DNA of 64,000 nucleotides from CAWFNW01 sp963817405 (GTDB lineage Bacteria; Actinomycetota; Coriobacteriia; Anaerosomatales; Anaerosomataceae): positions 248,001 through 312,000 of the forward strand of contig CAWFNW010000003.1 of NCBI GenBank assembly GCA_963817405.1. The letters are read 5' to 3'. The notes beneath the pieces are model-generated. The model saw nothing but the letters and a program-made list of their open reading frames with translations, was not told where the DNA came from and made no database searches. The translations under genes and the position numbers were made by a program. Positions 59,402 to 64,000 of the stretch are shown here, one piece after another. Positions within the stretch are counted from its first letter, which is position 1. Each line of letters begins with the position of its first letter.

Positions 59402-62400
59402 ATGGCTACACACGACAAGGAAGTAGAAGGGAAGTTCTCGCTATCGAGGCGTGACTTCCTCAAGGCCGGCGCCGCAGCGGCCGTCGCGGGGGCCGTCGGT
59501 GTTGACTTCGCGGTCACACCGATGCGCGCGGATGCGGCTCAGGTCGCCAAGACGTTCACGACCACGTGCCCGTACTGCTCAGCGCAGTGCGGCCAGATCG
59601 TGGCTGTGGACGCTGGCGGCAATGTGATTGACATTTACGGTGACGCGAACAACCCAAGCAGCCGCGGCGGCCTGTGCTCGAAGGGCGCCGGCTCGTACCA
59701 GCTTGTTACCAACAAGCGGCGCCTTGGCGTCCCGGAGCACACCGTCGGCGTCGACGGTTTCGATTTCACCGGCACTGCCTGGAAGCGCACCGGCAACAAC
59801 GCGTGGGCTCCGATCGCTCTTGATGCGGCCATGGCGGAGATTGCGCCGCAGCTCACGGCGATTCGTGGCACGGTGTCGCCGGGCATGACCGGGACGTCGA
59901 ACGCGCGGTCGGTCATGTTCTTCGGCTCCTCGCACATGAACAACGAGCCGAACTACCTGTACCGCAAGATTATCGCCAACTTCGGGACCAGCCTGACTGA
60001 ACATCAGGCCCGTATATGACACTCGTCCACCGTGGCCGGTCTTGGCCGCACATTTGGACGAGGCGCGATGACCAACAACTGGGCGGATCTGGACAACTCG
60101 GCCGGGTTCTTTGTGATCGGCGCAAACCCTGCTGAGAACCATCCCGCGTCCATCGCGCACCTGAACATCGCCCGGTTCGACATCAACAACCGCGGCCGCA
60201 ATGCCACGCTGTTCGTCGTTGACCCGCGGCAGACGCGCACGGCCCGCCTGATCAAGGCCGGGTACGATGCGACTAACGTGAACGACCTGCGCAAGTACGA
60301 CCGCTACGTGCGCATCCGTCCGGGCACCAACATCGCGTTCATGCACGGCGTGATCAAGTCGGTCATCGACTGGATGTACGCGAACCCGGCGGCACCCGAG
60401 TCCGTGAACTTCTTCGCGTGGCATAACAGCACGGCCCCGAACTCAACGGCGTCCCGTGCGGTCATCGCCGACGACGGCACCGCCAGCACGCTCGCAGGCT
60501 GGCCCAAGTACTGTGACAGCCGCCTGAAGGTCGACGTGGCCACGGGCGACTATCAGCGTGAGACGGTCGCCGGTGGCGACGCCAAGCCCATCTCAAATGT
60601 GCCCGTCCGCGCGGCGACCATCGAGGACCCGGACTGCGTCTTCCAGCGGCTCCGCGCGCACGTGGCCAAGTACGACGCCGCGACGGCTGCCGCCATCAGC
60701 GGCTGCACGGTCGAGGACATCGCAGCGGCCCGCGATGCGTTCATCGCCACCAGCCGCTTCGCCAGCTCGGACTTCGGTTTGGCTGCGGCCACGCCGGCTG
60801 CTGCCGGCTACCGTGCCGCGTGCATCATGTACGCGATGGGCGCCACGCAGTTCACGACAGGTTCTCAGGGCATCCGCACCTACGCCATCATCCAGACGAT
60901 GCTGGGCAACATGGGTCGCGCCGGTGGAGGCATTAACGCCCTCCGAGGCATCCACAACGTCCAGGGTTCTACGGACATGGGCGTGCTCTACGATCTCATC
61001 CCCGGTTATCAGGGGAACCCGGGAGCGAGCACGACTGACACACTCAGCGCCGCCTATGGGAAGTACTCCAACGCGCTGTTCGGGAACCGCGTCATCCAGA
61101 CCGACCCGGGCCGTCCGACGGCTCGCTCCCCCTACACCGAAGGGGATCTAGGCCTGCAGCAGCGCGGATTCTACAACATGACGCGTGAGTGGTTCGGCAG
61201 CCGCGACATCACCGTCGGCGGCAACGGCGTCACCTCGCCGGCCGACTTCGACAAGCTCTACGCCTGTTGGCCCAAGGGTAACGGCGTGCAGCACATCGAG
61301 TCGTTCCGTCGGATGGATCCGGACTGGATCACCGCCAACGGCGGCGCACAAATCAAGGCAGCGGTTGTCTGGGGTCAGAACCCGGCCGTCACCGAGCCCA
61401 ACCAAGGTCCGGTTCGCAAGGGCCTCGAGGCACTGGACGTGCTCGTGTGCGTCGATATGTTCGCCAACGAGACCGCACAGTGCAAGCGCAAGGACACCGG
61501 CGTGACCTACCTGATTCCCGCGTGCTCACACGTGGAGGAAGCCGGTTCAGTCACGAGCTCCGGTCGCTGGATCCAGTGGCGCGACAAGGCGGCTTCGCCC
61601 AAGGGCAACAGCAAGGCTGACCTCGAGAATCTGCTGCGTTTCGCAAAGGCACTCAGTACTGCCGGCGCGTTCAGCCACATCCAAGGCCAGTGGGTCGGTA
61701 CCACGCTCGCCGGTCAGGACCCGTACACCGTGCTGTACACAAACAAGTACGGCTGGGACGGCACCGGCGACTTCGAAGCCGTCAGCGGACCTGACGCCGA
61801 GGGAAACACCCTCGTCGGCAGCGAGTACGTTGCAGAGCAGATCTTCAAGGAGATGTGTTCGCCGCTTGACGGTTACGCCTACACCGCCGCTGGCTTCAAC
61901 GGTGGCCAGAAGGGCACGCTGTGGATCTACTCCGGCATGAACGCGGCACACGGGGGCGCGTACAACCCCGATCAGAGGCTGAACCTGCATCCGCCCCTCA
62001 CCGACGCTGATGGCGTAGCCGTGCCATGGGCGAAGGCGAACCGAGCCAAGTCCCGCTTTGGCGCTCCCAAGTACACGGGTGCCGCATTCCAGTACCCGCG
62101 CTACGGCTGGGCATGGCTGCTCAACCGCCGCATCTTCTACAACAATAACGAGTTGACCGGCGACGTGGCCGACGTCTTCGTGGCGCCGGGCTTCTTGGCC
62201 CGCCTGTGGTGCATCGGCGGAACCAACACGCTGGCCGACTGGTCGACGCTCTATCGTGCGTACAACCAGCTCGCCGACATGCCGGACCGCGGTATCGGCA
62301 CCGTCCACGTGCATCCGCAGCGCTTCCCTGCCTACACCGAGCCGTACGAGTCGCCCAGCAAGACGTTTGCGGACACATGGGGCTACAACACAGCCAACGG

Positions 62401-62923
62401 CGCTCAGCTCATCTTCGGCGACAGCGCCCGCTTCGACGTGCGCACAGCAGGTGCCGCGGAGATAGCGCAGTTCCCGCTGGTCCTGACCAGCATCCGCTGC
62501 GTCGAGCACTTCCAGGGCGGCCCTATCACCCGCAACAACGAGTGGAACGTAGACCTTGAGCCCGATCCGTGGGTGGAGATCAACTCGGTCGACGCTCTGA
62601 AGTACGGCATCAAGGACGGAGACTGGGTCAACGTCATTACCAAGCGCGGCAACAGCACCACGGACCAGGCTGCTCGCACCATCCAGTCCGGCGCACTGAC
62701 GGCTGGCTCCTGGAACAAGGGTTTCAAGGCTCGTATCGGCGTTGGGACGCTGGCCAACCAGCGTGTTGCTCCTGGCACCGTCGCGATTCCGTGGCACTGG
62801 GGTGATCGTGGCCTCGGTACCGGTGCTCGCGCGAACGACCTCTGCATCGATGCATGGGATGCGAACACCAGGATTCCTGAGTACAAGGCCTGCATGTGCC
62901 GTATCGAGCGGATCATCCCGTAG
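59402..62923 (+). CDS. fdhA: Formate dehydrogenase catalytic subunit, selenocysteine-containing
   Basis: 1173 residues if the in-frame TGA at 60017-60019 is read as selenocysteine (residue 206). The context HQARI-U-HSSTVAGL is the standard FdhA/FdnG active-site block, and both sides are in the same frame. The N-terminus has a Tat signal (SRRDFLK, Arg 16-17) and the 4Fe-4S ligands Cys 56, 59, 63 and 92 (CPYCSAQC, LCSKG), so it works outside the membrane with bis-MGD molybdenum or tungsten. Later blocks include FFVIGANPAENHP, GGINALRGIHNVQGSTDMG and a C-terminal molydop-binding domain (NEWNVDLEPDPWVEINS, RVAPGTVAIPWHWGDRGLGTG). It oxidises formate to CO2 and passes electrons to the next gene's Fe-S subunit. 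ATG 59402 follows GAGAGGGAAGGG. Confidence 0.92.
60017..60062 (+). promoter_or_regulatory. Sec UGA codon and bacterial SECIS element
   Basis: After the TGA (60017-60019) the stem CTCGTCC (60022-60028) pairs with GGACGAG (60056-60062). An upper stem GGCC/GGCC (60034-60037 with 60044-60047) holds the loop GGTCTT, with the GGUCU core used by SelB in E. coli fdhF/fdnG. Position and shape fit a functional bacterial SECIS. selA, selB and selC are not in the window. Confidence 0.85.
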
Positions 62924-62940
62924 AAAGGGGGTGGCGATAA

Positions 62941-63828
62941 ATGACTGTCATGGCGATTTTGCAGGATGTCGACAAGTGCATGCGCTGCAACGGCTGCGTA
63001 GTCAGCTGCAAGCGGACGTGGAAGATGAAGTCCATCCCGCCTTATGGCTCACTCAAGACCGCCCCCGACACGCGACTGATAATCAAGTCTCAGAAGCGCG
63101 TCGACATGGGCCCGTTCATGCGTTACAGCTGCTGGCACTGCTCCAACCCGCCGTGCATCAAGCGGTGCCCGTTCTCGGCGCTTGCCAAGATGGACACCGA
63201 GACCGGTGCGACGATGATCGACCCCGAGAAGTGCCATCCGGGGGAGACCAATCCGGCGAACGGCCTCACGTGCGTCCGCCAGTGCGCAACCGACTGCGGC
63301 CGCGGCGGCTACCCGAAGGTGGGTGCCGGTAGCGACCTCTACGGCGATGCTGAGCCCAAGTCGTGGAAGTGCACGATGTGCTACGGGCGCGCCGGCTCCG
63401 ACGCCCACGTGCGTCTGGGCGACGCCGCTTGGGAAGCCAAGTGGGGCTTCCCACTGCCCACGAAGGAGGACGCGGCCGCAATCGCGGCGGTGCCGGAGAA
63501 GGCACACCAGCCGTCGTGCGTGTACACCTGCCCCGCCAAGGCGATGATGTGGGATACGAAGGCGAACATCCTTGCCTACATCGGTGACGCGAAGCAGCGC
63601 TTCGTCTCGGCGCAGGGTGACGGCAACATGTTCTGGGCGAGCAGGAAGTCCCTCATCATCGCTCCGAAGGCCGACCCGTTCGTGGAGGACCACGTGACGC
63701 CGCTCATGTCGAGCATCGTCTCAAGTCCTTTCGCCAAAGCGGCGCTTGTGCCTACACTACTCGTAGGTGGCCTGGTGGCGGTTGTGGCTCGGCGGCAGCG
63801 TCTTGCCGACGAGGCCGGAGAGGTGTGA
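62941..63828 (+). CDS. fdhB: Formate dehydrogenase iron-sulfur subunit
   Basis: 295 residues of the DMSO-reductase-family electron transfer subunit type. Cys groups: CMRCNGCVVSC (13-23), CWHCSNPPCIKRCPF, CVRQCATDC, a split CTMCYGR and CVYTCPAK, together for about four Fe-S clusters. A C-terminal helix (KAALVPTLLVGGLVAVVARR) would tie it to the membrane. It has no Tat signal and is probably exported together with FdhA. ATG 62941 follows AAAGGGGGTGG. No membrane cytochrome b gene follows directly; the next gene is a c-type cytochrome. Confidence 0.9.
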   Translation: MTVMAILQDVDKCMRCNGCVVSCKRTWKMKSIPPYGSLKTAPDTRLIIKSQKRVDMGPFMRYSCWHCSNPPCIKRCPFSALAKMDTETGATMIDPEKCHPGETNPANGLTCVRQCATDCGRGGYPKVGAGSDLYGDAEPKSWKCTMCYGRAGSDAHVRLGDAAWEAKWGFPLPTKEDAAAIAAVPEKAHQPSCVYTCPAKAMMWDTKANILAYIGDAKQRFVSAQGDGNMFWASRKSLIIAPKADPFVEDHVTPLMSSIVSSPFAKAALVPTLLVGGLVAVVARRQRLADEAGEV

Positions 63829-64000
63829 TGACGGTGAGGAGACTACCCCTGGTCCTGGTGGCCGTCGCCGCGCTCGCGATCGTGCTTGCACTTCCGAGCA
63901 TGGCCTTCGCGAACGCCGCGGTTCACGGCAGCTATGACATGAACACCGACGCGTGCGCCGGCTGTCACCGTGCGCACACCGCGGCGAGCCCCATCACATG
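63828..64000 (+). CDS. Cytochrome c-type protein, 3' truncated by the window
   Basis: ATG 63828 overlaps the fdhB stop (TGATG). A signal peptide (RRLPLVLVAVAALAIVLALPSMAFA) is followed by VHGSYDMNTDACAGCHRAHTAASPI, with one CXXCH in view at residues 43-47. The rest lies beyond the window. It is translationally coupled to the formate dehydrogenase and likely its electron acceptor. The CAGCHRAHT start is also typical of doubled-CXXCH (paired-haem) proteins. Confidence 0.8.
   Translation, partial: MTVRRLPLVLVAVAALAIVLALPSMAFANAAVHGSYDMNTDACAGCHRAHTAASPIT

Noticed and set aside
60017..60019. A premature stop splitting the formate dehydrogenase gene into two
   Set aside because: The TGA is in the selenocysteine position of the family, the frame continues without shift and a SECIS-like hairpin follows, so it is one gene.

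Overview
The window is GC-rich and almost fully coding. Genes sit in tight operons with many ATGA/GTGA overlaps, frequent GTG starts and strong GAGG-type ribosome sites. The content suggests an anaerobic, respiring high-GC Gram-positive, probably an actinobacterial lineage near the environmental Coriobacteriia: cell-wall-binding-2 repeats, lipoproteins, several multihaem c-type cytochromes, a selenocysteine formate dehydrogenase, an aldehyde:ferredoxin oxidoreductase, a B12-riboswitch-controlled corrinoid importer and a ferredoxin:thioredoxin-reductase-like protein. The taxonomic placement is inference; no rRNA, tRNA, CRISPR array, prophage or insertion sequence was seen.

Layout. 1-5.9 kb: the end of a radical SAM gene, a YchF-like GTPase, a secreted M23/CWB2 protein, and a 21-haem membrane-anchored cytochrome behind a structured leader. 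5.9-11.8 kb: a lipid locus with a YghO-like N-acyltransferase, a LpxL-type acyltransferase, a CDP-alcohol phosphatidyltransferase, a patatin, a CcmC-like membrane protein and a serine-palmitoyltransferase-type enzyme. This combination suggests sphingolipid (ceramide) synthesis. 11.9-16 kb: cobalamin riboswitch with terminator, BtuF-BtuC-BtuD (BtuD has an extra C-terminal domain) and a corrinoid adenosyltransferase. 16-19 kb: a small secreted protein, a YycJ-type metallo-hydrolase, a tandem pair of small membrane proteins, glutaredoxin and an FTR-Rieske fusion. 19.2-24.4 kb: livKHMGF. 24.4-31.2 kb: a type II NADH dehydrogenase-like protein, three consecutive frameshifted genes, and an osmoprotectant importer in the yehZYXW order.

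31.2-40.3 kb: housekeeping genes tilS-hpt-ftsH, a NarL-type two-component pair, folE-folP-folK (folK fused to extra domains) and a MoaD-like protein. 40.3-43 kb, minus strand: aldehyde ferredoxin oxidoreductase, MoaD and ThiF-like genes, a tungstopterin-enzyme set. 43.2-51.4 kb: panB-panC-nadA-nadB-nadC, two membrane proteins, birA and an FKBP isomerase.

51.7-64 kb: the respiratory region. An operon encodes a b-type cytochrome, three multihaem cytochromes (7, 13 and 20 haem motifs), a TPR protein and an NHL propeller protein. It is followed by a heavily regulated formate dehydrogenase operon: consensus promoter, operator dyad, structured leader, intrinsic terminator, then a Sec-containing catalytic subunit with SECIS, an Fe-S subunit and the start of another cytochrome. 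A plausible reading is that formate electrons and quinol electrons feed periplasmic multihaem cytochromes and possibly an external acceptor.
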